Shown here piece after piece: positions 55,451 to 64,000 of a stretch of 64,000 bases of DNA. The translations under genes and the position numbers were made by a program. The notes beneath the pieces were generated by a model. That model did not search any database, was not told the DNA's origin, and saw only the letters and a program-made list of their open reading frames with translations. The stretch is from Flavobacteriaceae bacterium (lineage in GTDB: Bacteria; Bacteroidota; Bacteroidia; Flavobacteriales; Flavobacteriaceae), in the NCBI GenBank assembly GCA_018402385.1, contig JAGYJA010000006.1, positions 62,001 to 126,000 of the forward strand. Reading direction: 5' to 3'. Position 1 is the first letter of the stretch. Every line of letters starts with the position of its first letter.

Positions 55451-56239
55451 ATGCACCCCTTTCAAAAAAAACACCTACTTTTTTTGGTTGTACTTCTTTT
55501 TTCACTCCAGGGATTCTCTCAAATTTACAATACAGAAGTAGAGGCTAAGATTAATGTAGAAGAAAGCAATGACATGCTTCAGGTTACCGGCACTGCTTTT
55601 AACAAGACAGAAATCGACCAAAGTGTACGATATGTGCTCTCTGTGATTAGATCAAATCCAGAAAACTCCAATACTTCAAAGAATGATCAAAGTGGTAGAA
55701 TCGTTCTACAACCTGCTGAACAAAAAAGTTTATCTTCAACTACAATTAATATCAATACTGAAGATAGGGTTATTTTACTTCTTTTAATTTATAATATTGA
55801 AGATCAAATTATTGGTCAAGACCGCATCGTTATCAATGATAACTTGTCTAAAGAAGAAATTAAACAGCAACTCCAAAAAAAAGTTGAACAAACCGTTTAT
55901 ACAGATGATGTTGATGTAGCATCACAAGATGGTGTTGCGCTAAATGGAATTGTTACTGAGGACACCAAAACAAAACCCGGGCGTGATTTCTACACGATGT
56001 TTTATTCAGAATACAATTTGAAAAATATAAATGGAAGTAAAATAGTTTCAGTAAAAGAAGTTATTGCCCTTGGAAATAGCACAATAATTGAAATATTTGT
56101 AGGCGATGATAAAGTAGTTGAGTTTTTTTTAAGACCTCAAAATGATTTTTTAAAGGCGATGGCAGATGCTTCTATTCGTAGGGTAGCTTTTCATTTTGAG
56201 CGGTTAAAGCGGGAAGCAAATAGTATTAAACGCTTTTAA
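55451..56239 (+). CDS. csgE: Fusion of a CsgC/CsgH-like domain with CsgE
   Basis: This 262-residue protein has a signal peptide (about 1-24), then two domains. Residues about 25-138 form a beta-sandwich-like region with V-R-Y-V-L-S-V, a Q-S-G-R-I-V-L turn and L-S-S-T-T-I-N-I, resembling CsgC/CsgH, the periplasmic inhibitors of early CsgA aggregation. Residues about 150-262 match CsgE (G-R-D-F-Y-T-M-F near the start), the adaptor that caps CsgG. E. coli CsgE has only the second domain. The first match is by pattern and should be confirmed. The stop of csgB lies 12 bases upstream. Confidence 0.75.
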   Translation: MHPFQKKHLLFLVVLLFSLQGFSQIYNTEVEAKINVEESNDMLQVTGTAFNKTEIDQSVRYVLSVIRSNPENSNTSKNDQSGRIVLQPAEQKSLSSTTININTEDRVILLLLIYNIEDQIIGQDRIVINDNLSKEEIKQQLQKKVEQTVYTDDVDVASQDGVALNGIVTEDTKTKPGRDFYTMFYSEYNLKNINGSKIVSVKEVIALGNSTIIEIFVGDDKVVEFFLRPQNDFLKAMADASIRRVAFHFERLKREANSIKRF

Positions 56240-56274
56240 ACTATCAATAATTTACATACTCTAAAAACATTCAA

Positions 56275-56670
56275 ATGAAGTCAATATTTACAATTATAGT
56301 TTTATTATTTTCTTTTTATGGCTATAGTCAACAACTCACATACAAGCCCATAAATCCTGCCTTTGGGGGTGACACTTTCAACTATCAGTGGCTGTTGAGT
56401 TCTGCAAATGCACAAAATTCATTTAAAGACCCTGAAGCAGACAGAGATGACAGATCATCTTTAGGTCAATTTGCAGACAATTTAAACAGACAACTTCTCA
56501 ACCAATTATCCCGAGGTCTTTTTGATGACCAATTGGGAGAAGGATTGGAAGAAGGAACTTTTACTTTTGGAAGCCTAGCATTAGAGATTTTTGAAACCTT
56601 AGAGGGTTTAGTGATTAATATTTTAGATACAAATACAGGAGAACAAACACAAATTGTTATTCCAAATTAA
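56275..56670 (+). CDS. csgF: CsgF-like curli assembly protein
   Basis: This 131-residue protein has a signal peptide cut after Y-S-Q. The CsgF N-terminus is conserved: L-T-Y-K-P-I-N-P-A-F-G-G-D, then N-A-Q-N-S-F-K-D-P. In E. coli this segment inserts into the CsgG pore and forms a second constriction. The rest is a helical region and a short beta domain that would couple export to nucleation at the cell surface. Confidence 0.88.
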   Translation: MKSIFTIIVLLFSFYGYSQQLTYKPINPAFGGDTFNYQWLLSSANAQNSFKDPEADRDDRSSLGQFADNLNRQLLNQLSRGLFDDQLGEGLEEGTFTFGSLALEIFETLEGLVINILDTNTGEQTQIVIPN

Positions 56671-56678
56671 TTTTTTTT

Positions 56679-58085
56679 ATGAGTAAAAATTACTTTATAG
56701 GACTCTTTTTTTTAAGTCTATTTTTAACAAGTTGTGGGGCTTATTTTAATCAGCCTGTTGTAAAACAAGATGCTCGTTTTGGAGAACTAACTCCAAAATC
56801 TAAAACCCTTGAAGATTTACCACTACCGGCTGAACCTGTTGTAGTGGGTGTTTATAATTTCAAAGATCAAACCGGTCAATATAAAAATATTGAAGCGGGG
56901 AGTACTTTTAGTACAGCCGTATCTCAAGGAGCTACCACCATTTTGATCAAAGCGCTTGAGGATTCAAAATGGTTTACACCCATTGAAAGGGAAAACCTAA
57001 ACAATCTATTAAACGAAAGAAATATAATAAGGGCTACTCGAGATGAATTTCGTAAGAACAATTCAAATGAGCCCAATTTACCACCACTTCTTTTTGCAGG
57101 AGTTTTACTTGAAGGTGGAATTATCTCTTATGATTCAAACATACTAACCGGTGGAGCTGGAGCTCGTTATTTTGGTGTGGGAGGTTCAACTCAATATCGG
57201 GAAGATCGCATTACTGTTTATTTGAGAGCTGTATCCACTTCAAGTGGAAAAATTCTGAAAACAGTTTATATATCTAAAACAATCCTATCACAGGCTGTAA
57301 GTGCAAATTTATTTAAATTCGTAAATTTTCAAAGACTCTTAGAAGTTGAAACCGGTTTTACTGTAAATGAGCCAGTTCAACTGGCAATGAAAGACGCCAT
57401 TGAAAAATCTGTTGAAGCACTCATTATTGAAGGAATAAAAGATAACTTATGGTCCACAAAAGAAGGTAAAGAAACAAATGATCAACTCGTGGAAGCTTAT
57501 TTAGAAGAAAAAGAGCAAGAAGAGTCTATGTTGCTTTATCATCGTGAACAGGTCGCCAGAGATTATGATAATGCAATTGGCCTGTATGGAGGAGCTAATA
57601 TTCTTGATGGCGATTATTCAAAAAAACGCTTAGGTTATTTAGCTCGTATTGAATATACTAGGAAACTCTCACGCAATTTTAGTTTAAATTTAAATGCGAA
57701 CGCATTTCAATTTAGAACCGGAAGATCCTATACCAATAGAATGATAAGTGGGGACATTAATCTGGAATACAAAATACTGCCCGAGGATGACTTTTCACCC
57801 TATATTTATGGAGGGTTTGGGATGATTAATGATTTGGTAAAACCTCAAGACAATTTACAATTTGGAGATTTATTTTTCAAGACCCAATATGGTATCGCCC
57901 TCGAGTATTTTATTTCTGAAAGAGTCGGAATTAGAGGGTTTGCAGAGCAACATATTTCCTTTTCAGATGGACTGGATAAAGTTGTTAGTGGAAAAAGAGA
58001 TGATTTTTATTTTAATTTTGGGATAGGATTGAAATATTATTTCAATCTTGGAAGAAACAATGCAGAAACAACAGAAACACCTTAG
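56679..58085 (+). CDS. csgG: CsgG curli export channel with an extra C-terminal beta-barrel domain
   Basis: This 468-residue lipoprotein (lipobox L-T-S-C19) matches CsgG through residue about 265: V-Y-N-F-K-D-Q-T-G-Q-Y, N-L-L-N-E-R-N-I-I-R-A, G-A-R-Y-F-G-V-G and R-L-L-E-V-E-T-G-F. At the pore constriction the E. coli residues Y51, N55 and F56 align with I71, T76 and F77 here, so only the Phe is kept. After a charged helix (266-298), residues about 300-460 look like a small outer-membrane barrel of about 8 strands. E. coli CsgG (277 residues) lacks this part. The csgF stop lies 8 bases upstream. Confidence 0.88.
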   Translation: MSKNYFIGLFFLSLFLTSCGAYFNQPVVKQDARFGELTPKSKTLEDLPLPAEPVVVGVYNFKDQTGQYKNIEAGSTFSTAVSQGATTILIKALEDSKWFTPIERENLNNLLNERNIIRATRDEFRKNNSNEPNLPPLLFAGVLLEGGIISYDSNILTGGAGARYFGVGGSTQYREDRITVYLRAVSTSSGKILKTVYISKTILSQAVSANLFKFVNFQRLLEVETGFTVNEPVQLAMKDAIEKSVEALIIEGIKDNLWSTKEGKETNDQLVEAYLEEKEQEESMLLYHREQVARDYDNAIGLYGGANILDGDYSKKRLGYLARIEYTRKLSRNFSLNLNANAFQFRTGRSYTNRMISGDINLEYKILPEDDFSPYIYGGFGMINDLVKPQDNLQFGDLFFKTQYGIALEYFISERVGIRGFAEQHISFSDGLDKVVSGKRDDFYFNFGIGLKYYFNLGRNNAETTETP

Positions 58086-58090
58086 TAAAA

Positions 58091-59580
58091 ATGAATATTA
58101 AATTTTTAAAATACTGCTGTATAGTTGCTTTACTTATTTTAGCTGGTTGCAGCGAAGATGGTATCGATGACTCCGGTGAGGGAACCATTACCGGTAAAGT
58201 TGTAGCAAAAGGATCAAATGCACCATTACCTAATGTTAAAATAGAAACAACCCCAGTATCAAATACCGTTTTTTCTGATGAAAACGGTGATTTTATAATC
58301 AATGAGGTGACGGAAGGAGAGTATTCTGTTCAAGCTCAATTGGATGGATTTATTACAGCTTTTAAAGCTTCAAGAGTTGTTTCTGGTCAAACTAATAATG
58401 TGGTTTTTGAACTTGAAGAATCCACTGCAAACAACAGACCCCCTGAAATCCCTGAACTACTTTCACCAGGTGAAGGACAAATACTTGAAAGTATTGAAGC
58501 CAACTTTGTATGGGTAACCACAGATCCCGATGAAGACGAAATAACTTTTACCTTAGAACTTAGAAATGATCAAAACAATGATGTGCTCATTTTTGAAGAT
58601 ATTACTGAGCCCATTTTTACTTATTCCCCCTTTTATTAGGTGCCAAATATTTTTGGCAAGTAAGTGCCAGTGATAATATTAATCCACCAGTATTTAGTTC
58701 AGTAAGCAGTTTTGAAGTTATTCCTGCCCCCATCGATAATCGCTTTTTGTTTACAAGAGAAATAGATGGGAATAACGTACTATTTTCTGCTGATCAAGAT
58801 GGAATGGAATTTCAGTTAACTTCTCAAACTATGAACAGTTTTAGAGCAAGACGAAATGTGGCAGCAAATAAAATTGCTTACCTTCAAACCAATGGAGCTC
58901 AGACTGATATATATACAATGAACAGAGATGGTTCCGGAAAGTTTAAAGTTACTTCGACTTTAAAACCAAACGGTTTTAACCTCAACGAATTAAATTTTTC
59001 CTGGCCAGAAAATAGTGATAAAATTTATTTTCCAAGCTTTGACAAATTATATAGCATCAACTCAAATGGGCAAGGACTTGAGTTAGTTTATCAAACAACT
59101 GATGGTGCATTTATCTCTGAAGTTGACGTTAATGAAAGCCTAAACAGAATTGCCCTTAAAACCAATAACCAAAATGGATATGACATCAACATTTTTGTCA
59201 TAGATTTTAATGGAGATTTAATCGCTACAGCTTTGGATGGTGTTGCCGGTGCAGCAAGTGGTTTAAACCTTTCATTTGATGGTCAAAATTTATTATACTC
59301 TTATGATGTTTCAGCAAACCAAAATGCTACCTATAGAAGATTAAATTCCAGGGCCTTTATTTACAACATTCCAGACGATACAACTACAGATGTGTCTGAA
59401 GATAAACCGGGAGGAACCAATGATCTAGACGTTCGATTTTCACCAAACGAAGCTGAAATAATTTTTGTAAATACTTCAAACGATGGTATTTCTCAAAAAA
59501 ATATTTGGAAAATAACATTAAACGATACCAACACCAGAGTACAACTATTTTCAAACGGCTTTATGCCAGACTGGGAATAA
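58091..59580 (+). pseudogene. Curli-operon lipoprotein with regulatory-like Ig domain and TolB-like propeller; frameshifted
   Basis: The N-terminal part (58091-58639) has a lipobox ending L-A-G-C, a carboxypeptidase-regulatory-like domain (about 30-115, with G-T-I-T-G-K-V-V and G-D-F-I-I-N-E-V) and an Ig/FnIII-like domain. The frame then shifts at the C5 run 58626-58630. With one more C it reads Y-S-P-L-L-L-G-A-K-Y-F-W-Q-V and joins the second part (to 59580), which carries PD40-like beta-propeller repeats. The intact product would be about 496 residues. It lies 5 bases after csgG and probably takes part in curli assembly; the role is unknown. Confidence 0.7.
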
Positions 59581-59604
59581 CTAATTAACCAATCAAAATT
59601 TATA

Positions 59605-59637
59605 AAACGACACTTAAAGAGTGTCGTTTTTTTTTGT
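59605..59637 (+). terminator. Terminator after the curli operon
   Basis: AAACGACACT (59605-59614) pairs perfectly with AGTGTCGTTT (59620-59629) around a 5-base loop, followed by a run of Ts. It closes the csg operon before purM. Confidence 0.9.
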
Positions 59638-59670
59638 TTTTAAGAAGTTTACAAGCCGTTTTATTCTGTG

Positions 59671-59678
59671 TATATTTG
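59671..59678 (+). promoter_or_regulatory. -7 promoter element for purM
   Basis: TATATTTG matches TAnnTTTG and lies 17 bases before the chosen purM ATG. The -33 element is weak. Confidence 0.45.
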
Positions 59679-59695
59679 CAACACAAACTTATACT

Positions 59696-60874
59696 ATGAG
59701 TCAGGATATCAGTAAAAGATACAATCAACGCGGTGTATCTGCCGGAAAAGAAGATGTTCACAACGCTATTAAAAATGTCGATAAAGGACTTTTTCCAAAA
59801 GCCTTTTGTAAAATAATCCCTGATTATTTAACCAATGATGAGGATTACTGCCTCATTATGCACGCCGATGGAGCCGGTACAAAATCATCTTTGGCTTATA
59901 TGTATTGGAAAGAAACCGGTGACCTTTCTGTTTGGAAAGGGATTGCTCAAGACGCGCTCATAATGAATATTGACGACCTGTTGTGTGTGGGCGCAACAGA
60001 TAATATCTTGCTCTCATCAACCATAGGACGTAACAAAAACCTGATTCCCGGTGAAGTCATTTCAGCCATCATAAATGGAACTGAAGAATTGATTGAAGAC
60101 TTAAAATCTTTTGGTGTCACCATACACTCCACAGGAGGAGAAACAGCTGACGTGGGAGATTTGGTGAGAACTATCATTGTTGATTCTACCGTGACAGCCA
60201 GAATGAAACGAAGTGATGTGATTGATAATGCAAATATCCAACCTGGTGATGTAATAGTAGGGCTGGCTTCTTTTGGTCAAGCTACCTATGAAAAGGATTA
60301 CAATGGCGGGATGGGAAGTAACGGGCTCACCTCTGCACGTCACGATGTGTTTTCAAAATACCTTGCGGCGAAATACCCTGAAAGCTATGACGCTTCAGTC
60401 CCAGAAGAATTAGTGTATTCCGGTTCTAAAAAGTTGACAGAACCCATTGAAAACAGTTCACTCGATGCCGGAAAACTGGTGCTTTCACCAACAAGGACTT
60501 ATGCCCCTGTGATTAAGGAAATCCTTTCAAAATACAACTCAAATGACATTCACGGAATGGTACATTGCAGTGGTGGAGCGCAAACAAAAATCCTTCATTT
60601 TGTTGACCAACATCACATTGTAAAAGATAATTTATTTGAAGTTCCACCCTTATTTCAACTCATTCAAAAAGAATCCAAAACAGACTGGAAAGAAATGTAC
60701 CAAGTCTTTAACATGGGACACAGAATGGAAATTTATTGCAACCCCGAAATTGCCGATGACCTAATTGCCATTTCCAAAAGCTTTCAAATAGAGGCCCAAA
60801 TTGTGGGTAGGGTAGAAGCTTCTTTAGAAAAGAAACTAACCATTAAAAGTGAATTTGGAGTTTTTGATTATTGA
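59696..60874 (+). CDS. purM: Phosphoribosylformylglycinamidine cyclo-ligase
   Basis: The 392-residue product matches the longer Bacteroidota PurM: D-G-A-G-T-K-S-S-L-A-Y, a metal-binding D-A-L-I-M-N-I-D-D-L-L-C-V-G-A, G-G-E-T-A-D-V-G, and M-V-H-C-S-G-G-A-Q-T-K near the end. PurM closes the imidazole ring to form AIR in purine synthesis. ATG 59696 is chosen over the in-frame codon at 59621, because the promoter element and terminator lie between. Confidence 0.92.
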   Translation: MSQDISKRYNQRGVSAGKEDVHNAIKNVDKGLFPKAFCKIIPDYLTNDEDYCLIMHADGAGTKSSLAYMYWKETGDLSVWKGIAQDALIMNIDDLLCVGATDNILLSSTIGRNKNLIPGEVISAIINGTEELIEDLKSFGVTIHSTGGETADVGDLVRTIIVDSTVTARMKRSDVIDNANIQPGDVIVGLASFGQATYEKDYNGGMGSNGLTSARHDVFSKYLAAKYPESYDASVPEELVYSGSKKLTEPIENSSLDAGKLVLSPTRTYAPVIKEILSKYNSNDIHGMVHCSGGAQTKILHFVDQHHIVKDNLFEVPPLFQLIQKESKTDWKEMYQVFNMGHRMEIYCNPEIADDLIAISKSFQIEAQIVGRVEASLEKKLTIKSEFGVFDY

Positions 60875-60920
60875 TTAAGAACTTATTTTCATTGAATAAA
60901 ATTATCTTCTAATTAATCAC

Positions 60921-60928
60921 TAAATTTG
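60921..60928 (+). promoter_or_regulatory. -7 promoter element for prfA
   Basis: TAAATTTG fits TAnnTTTG and lies 25 bases before the prfA ATG. No TTG at the normal 19-base spacing. Confidence 0.4.
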
Positions 60929-60953
60929 CACCACTCAAATACAGAGGGAGACT

Positions 60954-62030
60954 ATGTTAGAAAAACTGCAAATTGTAAAACAACGCTTTGATGAAGTGAG
61001 TGATTTAATCATTCAACCCGATATCATTTCAGATCAAAAACGCTATGTCCAGCTAAATAAAGAATACAAAGACCTTCGCAAGTTAATGGACAAGCGTGAA
61101 GAGTATGTCACGCTTTCAAATAGTATTAGTGAAGCTGAAGAAATCATCAATGACGGTAGTGATGCCGAAATGATGGAAATGGCAAAAATGGAAATGGAAG
61201 CTGCTAAAGAACGCCTACCTGTGCTAGAGGAGGAAATTAAATTCTTGTTAATCCCGAGAGATCCGGAAGATGCCAAAAATGTCGTTATGGAAATTAGAGC
61301 CGGTACAGGTGGAGATGAAGCCAGCATTTTTGCAGGTGATTTATACAGAATGTACACCAAATATTGCGAAAGTAGAGGGTGGAGCACTCACGTAATGGAT
61401 TTTAGTGAAGGCACCAACGGTGGCTATAAGGAAATTCAGTTTGAAGTCAATGGTGAGGATGTGTATGGAACCCTTAAGTTTGAAGCAGGCGTGCACCGTG
61501 TGCAGAGAGTTCCCCAAACCGAAACACAAGGCCGCGTTCACACCAGTGCCGCAACTGTCATGGTATTGCCCGAAGCCGAAGAATTTGATGTCCAAATCGA
61601 CCCAAAAGATGTGCGCATCGACTTTTTCTGTTCGTCTGGACCCGGGGGACAATCGGTGAACACCACTTATTCTGCGGTGCGTTTAACACATGTTCCCACA
61701 GGAATTGTTGCACAATGTCAAGATGAAAAATCCCAACATAAAAACAAGGACAAAGCCTTTAAGGTATTGCGTTCCAGATTATATGATATCGAGTTGGCAA
61801 AACGCCAGGAGGAAGATGCCGCCAAACGAAACTCACAAGTAAGCAGTGGCGACCGAAGTGCAAAAATTAGAACCTATAACTATTCTCAGGGAAGGGTGAC
61901 AGACCACCGCATTGGTTTAACTCTATATGATTTGGGAAATATCATCAATGGTGATATTCAAAAAATTATAGACGAGCTTCAACTAGTTGACAATACAGAG
62001 AAATTAAAGGTAAATAGTGATGTTTTTTGA
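60954..62030 (+). CDS. prfA: Peptide chain release factor 1
   Basis: This 358-residue class I release factor has the universal G-G-Q motif ([10 protein letters not shown]) in domain 3 and a V-P-Q-T-E-T-Q-G-R region. It reads UAA and UAG and releases the peptide. The length is normal. The ATG is near a good -7 promoter element. Confidence 0.95.
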   Translation: MLEKLQIVKQRFDEVSDLIIQPDIISDQKRYVQLNKEYKDLRKLMDKREEYVTLSNSISEAEEIINDGSDAEMMEMAKMEMEAAKERLPVLEEEIKFLLIPRDPEDAKNVVMEIRAGTGGDEASIFAGDLYRMYTKYCESRGWSTHVMDFSEGTNGGYKEIQFEVNGEDVYGTLKFEAGVHRVQRVPQTETQGRVHTSAATVMVLPEAEEFDVQIDPKDVRIDFFCSSGPGGQSVNTTYSAVRLTHVPTGIVAQCQDEKSQHKNKDKAFKVLRSRLYDIELAKRQEEDAAKRNSQVSSGDRSAKIRTYNYSQGRVTDHRIGLTLYDLGNIINGDIQKIIDELQLVDNTEKLKVNSDVF

Positions 62031-62079
62031 TAGACTTTTGATGTAAGATTTGAGACATAAGACTTAATATTATTAATAA

Positions 62080-62901
62080 TTGACAAGGGAAAATCTAATA
62101 ACACAAATCAAAAAAAAACAATCCTTTCTTTGCATTGGACTGGATGTTGATTTACATAAAATACCTAAACATCTTCTGGAAACAGAAGACCCCATTTTTG
62201 AATTCAACAAGGCCATCATTGACGCCACACAGCATTTGGCAGTTGCTTACAAACCCAATACCGCATTTTATGAAGCTTATGGAATCAAGGGTTGGCAATC
62301 CCTTGAAAAAACCATTCAGTATCTCAATGCCAATTACCCAGAACTTTTCACAATTGCTGACGCCAAGCGTGGCGATATTGGAAATACGTCAACGATGTAT
62401 GCCAAAGCTTTTTTTGATGACTTGAAGTTTGATGCTGTTACTGTTGCTCCTTATATGGGTAAAGATTCAGTGGAGCCTTTTTTAAATTTCGAAAATAAGT
62501 TTGCCATCTTGTTGGCACTCACTTCCAATGAAGGCGCTTTTGATTTTCAGACACAAAAAATGGAGAGCACAGAACTCTATAAACAAGTTTTAAAATCCTC
62601 TAAGACCTGGAAAAATAACGAAAGATTGATGTATGTAGTGGGTGCCACTAAAGCTGATTATTTTGCCGAAATCAGAAAAATAATCCCTGATAGTTTTCTT
62701 CTTGTTCCGGGTGTGGGCGCTCAGGGAGGAAGTTTAGAAGAAGTGTGTCAGTATGGTTTAAACAAAGATGTGGGGTTGTTGATTAACTCTTCACGCGGAA
62801 TCATATACGCTTCAAGTGAAAAAGACTTTACAATAGGGGCAAAACAAGAAGCAGAAAAACTGCAACAGCAAATGCACCAAATTCTGAAGAAGCGGTTATA
62901 A
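62080..62901 (+). CDS. pyrF: Orotidine 5'-phosphate decarboxylase (type 2)
   Basis: This 273-residue protein has the catalytic [11 protein letters not shown] motif, F-L-C-I-G-L-D near the start and P-G-V-G-A-Q-G-G near the end, typical of the longer (type 2) PyrF. It forms UMP in pyrimidine synthesis. The start is TTG 62080 (T-R-E-N-L), which fits family N-termini; no nearby ATG is in frame. Confidence 0.92.
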   Translation: MTRENLITQIKKKQSFLCIGLDVDLHKIPKHLLETEDPIFEFNKAIIDATQHLAVAYKPNTAFYEAYGIKGWQSLEKTIQYLNANYPELFTIADAKRGDIGNTSTMYAKAFFDDLKFDAVTVAPYMGKDSVEPFLNFENKFAILLALTSNEGAFDFQTQKMESTELYKQVLKSSKTWKNNERLMYVVGATKADYFAEIRKIIPDSFLLVPGVGAQGGSLEEVCQYGLNKDVGLLINSSRGIIYASSEKDFTIGAKQEAEKLQQQMHQILKKRL

Positions 62902-62911
62902 ATCCAGCTTT

Positions 62912-63696
62912 ATGGAAATTACAGACGCCTTAAACCGAAAAATTTCCCTTTCCGGAATTCCGCAGCGTATTGTTTCATTGGTTCCTTCACAAACAGAATT
63001 ATTAGTTAATTTAGGCCTTAGAAAACAAATCGTAGGAATCACCAAATTTTGCGTTCATCCGGAAGACCTTAGAAAAGAAAAAACGATTGTTGGCGGTACA
63101 AAACAGGTGCATTTTGATAAAATCAAAGCCCTGAAGCCCGATATTATTCTTTGCAATAAAGAAGAAAATACACAAGAAATGGTTCTTGAACTCGAAAAAA
63201 TTGCTCCGGTATGGGTAAGTGCTATTTCAACAGTTGCTGATTGTTATGACATGATTTTAAGTTTGGGACACATTTTTCTAAAAATGAAACAGCTGCTCAA
63301 ATAGTCAATCAGATTCAAGCTGAAAGTAAACATTTTTCAAGCTTTATAAAAAACAAACCAACTTCAAAAGTGGCTTATCTCATTTGGAAAGATCCTTATA
63401 TGGTGGCAGGAAATGATACTTTTATCAACTCGCTTTTGGAACTGAATAATTTCAAGAACGTCTTTTTTAAAAGAGACGGTAGATATCCCGTAGTTACACT
63501 TGAAGATTTAAATCAAGCAGAACTAATACTGCTTTCTTCAGAACCTTTTCCGTTTCATGAAAAACACATTTCAGAAATCGAGGAGGTAGCAAAAAACAAA
63601 AAAATACGCCTCGTGGATGGGGAGTATTTTAGTTGGTATGGTTCACGTCTAGTGAAAGCTTTTGCTTATTTTAAAGAGTTGCACTCAAAAATTTAA
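62912..63696 (+). pseudogene. Helical-backbone metal receptor (BtuF-like, PF01497), cytoplasmic form; frameshifted
   Basis: The first part (to 63304) has R-I-V-S-L-V-P-S-Q-T-E-L-L and D-I-I-L-C-N-K-E, the first lobe of a periplasmic-binding-protein-type B12/iron receptor. The frame stops after C-Y-D-M-I-L-S-L-G-H. With one T added in the T5 run 63273-63277 it reads H-I-F-S-K-N-E-T-A-A-Q and continues to 63696 with the second lobe. No signal peptide is seen, as in many Bacteroidota members. The ligand is unknown. Starts 10 bases after pyrF. Confidence 0.75.
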
Positions 63697-63700
63697 TACA

Positions 63701-64000
63701 TTAACGGTCTTGTAAAGCAAAAACTTTTCTCAACAAGTCAGTAGTTCTAGATGAAAAATTAGTTCTTATTTCCTTTTCCTCAACAGCAATCATTGTAAAT
63801 ACTCCTTTTAATGCTTCCTGCGTTACATAGTCTGTAAGATCTGGATTAACATTATTTGTGAGTGGAATTGCATTATATTGTGTAATAATATTACTCCATA
63901 CCTGTGTAGCGCCCACTTTGTCTAAAGAGTTTGAAATCACAGGGCTAAATTTTGAATAGAGTTGGTTTGTGGTCTTATTTGATAAATATTGAGTAGCGGC
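63701..64000 (-). CDS. DUF4197 family protein, 3' part
   Basis: The visible 99 residues match the C-terminal half of DUF4197 proteins: a conserved Q-Y-N-A-I-P-L, V-N-P-D-L-T-D-Y-V-T-Q-x-A-L-x-G and T-D-L-L-R-K-V-F. The frame is open across the right edge (A-A-T-Q-Y-L-S-N...), so the N-terminus and any signal peptide are outside. The GTG at 63940 is internal. Function is unknown. Confidence 0.75.
   Translation of the reverse strand, partial: AATQYLSNKTTNQLYSKFSPVISNSLDKVGATQVWSNIITQYNAIPLTNNVNPDLTDYVTQEALKGVFTMIAVEEKEIRTNFSSRTTDLLRKVFALQDR

Overview
The window is chromosomal DNA of a member of the Bacteroidota, most likely a marine or free-living Flavobacteriia. The support is AT-rich DNA with no consistent Shine-Dalgarno sequences, several promoters with the flavobacterial -7 element TAnnTTTG, a type IX secretion (T9SS) sorting domain, type III glutamine synthetase, the pair DUF4293-rho with a disordered N-terminal extension on Rho, bacillithiol BshC, and a DUF1343 (NamZ-type) protein. 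No rRNA, tRNA, CRISPR array, prophage or insertion sequence was seen.

Layout. 1-7.5 kb: end of an outer-membrane barrel gene, a YceI-like protein, a CcoI-type copper ATPase standing without other cco genes, a frameshifted T9SS-sorted serine hydrolase, and an MBOAT/SGNH acyl-transfer pair. 7.6-11.3 kb: an AT-rich accessory patch with an endonuclease-like cassette gene flanked by inverted repeats, a DUF2975-HTH pair with repeat operators, and a two-domain rhodanese. 11.3-31.4 kb: a LytTR/LytS-type two-component system, a VWA protein, a YjdI/YjdJ-like pair, a broken NamZ-like gene, an FtsX-type permease, a PrsW protease, an M14 peptidase, bshC, recG, an M1 aminopeptidase and a three-gene glycosyltransferase operon. 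31.5-51.6 kb: epimerase, meaB, an Ohr/OsmC protein, Cu/Zn SOD, broken S9 peptidase and PepSY genes, an FAD oxidoreductase, a sodium symporter, pirin, LysM, an ABC exporter, truA, a phosphodiesterase, DUF4293, rho, a broken cation antiporter and glutamine synthetase III.

51.6-59.6 kb is the most interesting region: a curli (type VIII secretion) locus. Two very large CsgA-like subunits of 29 and 38 eleven-residue units each have their own terminator. They are followed by a tight operon of a CsgB-like minor subunit, a protein joining a CsgC/CsgH-like domain to CsgE, CsgF, CsgG with an extra C-terminal beta-barrel, and a lipoprotein with a carboxypeptidase-regulatory-like domain and a beta-propeller. 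The leader of the first csgA holds mutually exclusive hairpins, a 37-codon ORF and a strong terminator. 59.7-64 kb: purM, prfA, pyrF, a broken helical-backbone metal receptor gene, and the end of a DUF4197 gene.

Seven genes carry a total of eight single-base-type frameshifts, at 4906-4910, about 16498, 35746-35747, 35827, about 37190-37200, 48337-48340, 58626-58630 and 63273-63277. At least four lie in homopolymers. Sequencing or assembly error is the simplest explanation, so these genes are annotated as full-length but interrupted. Several well-supported starts are TTG or GTG.
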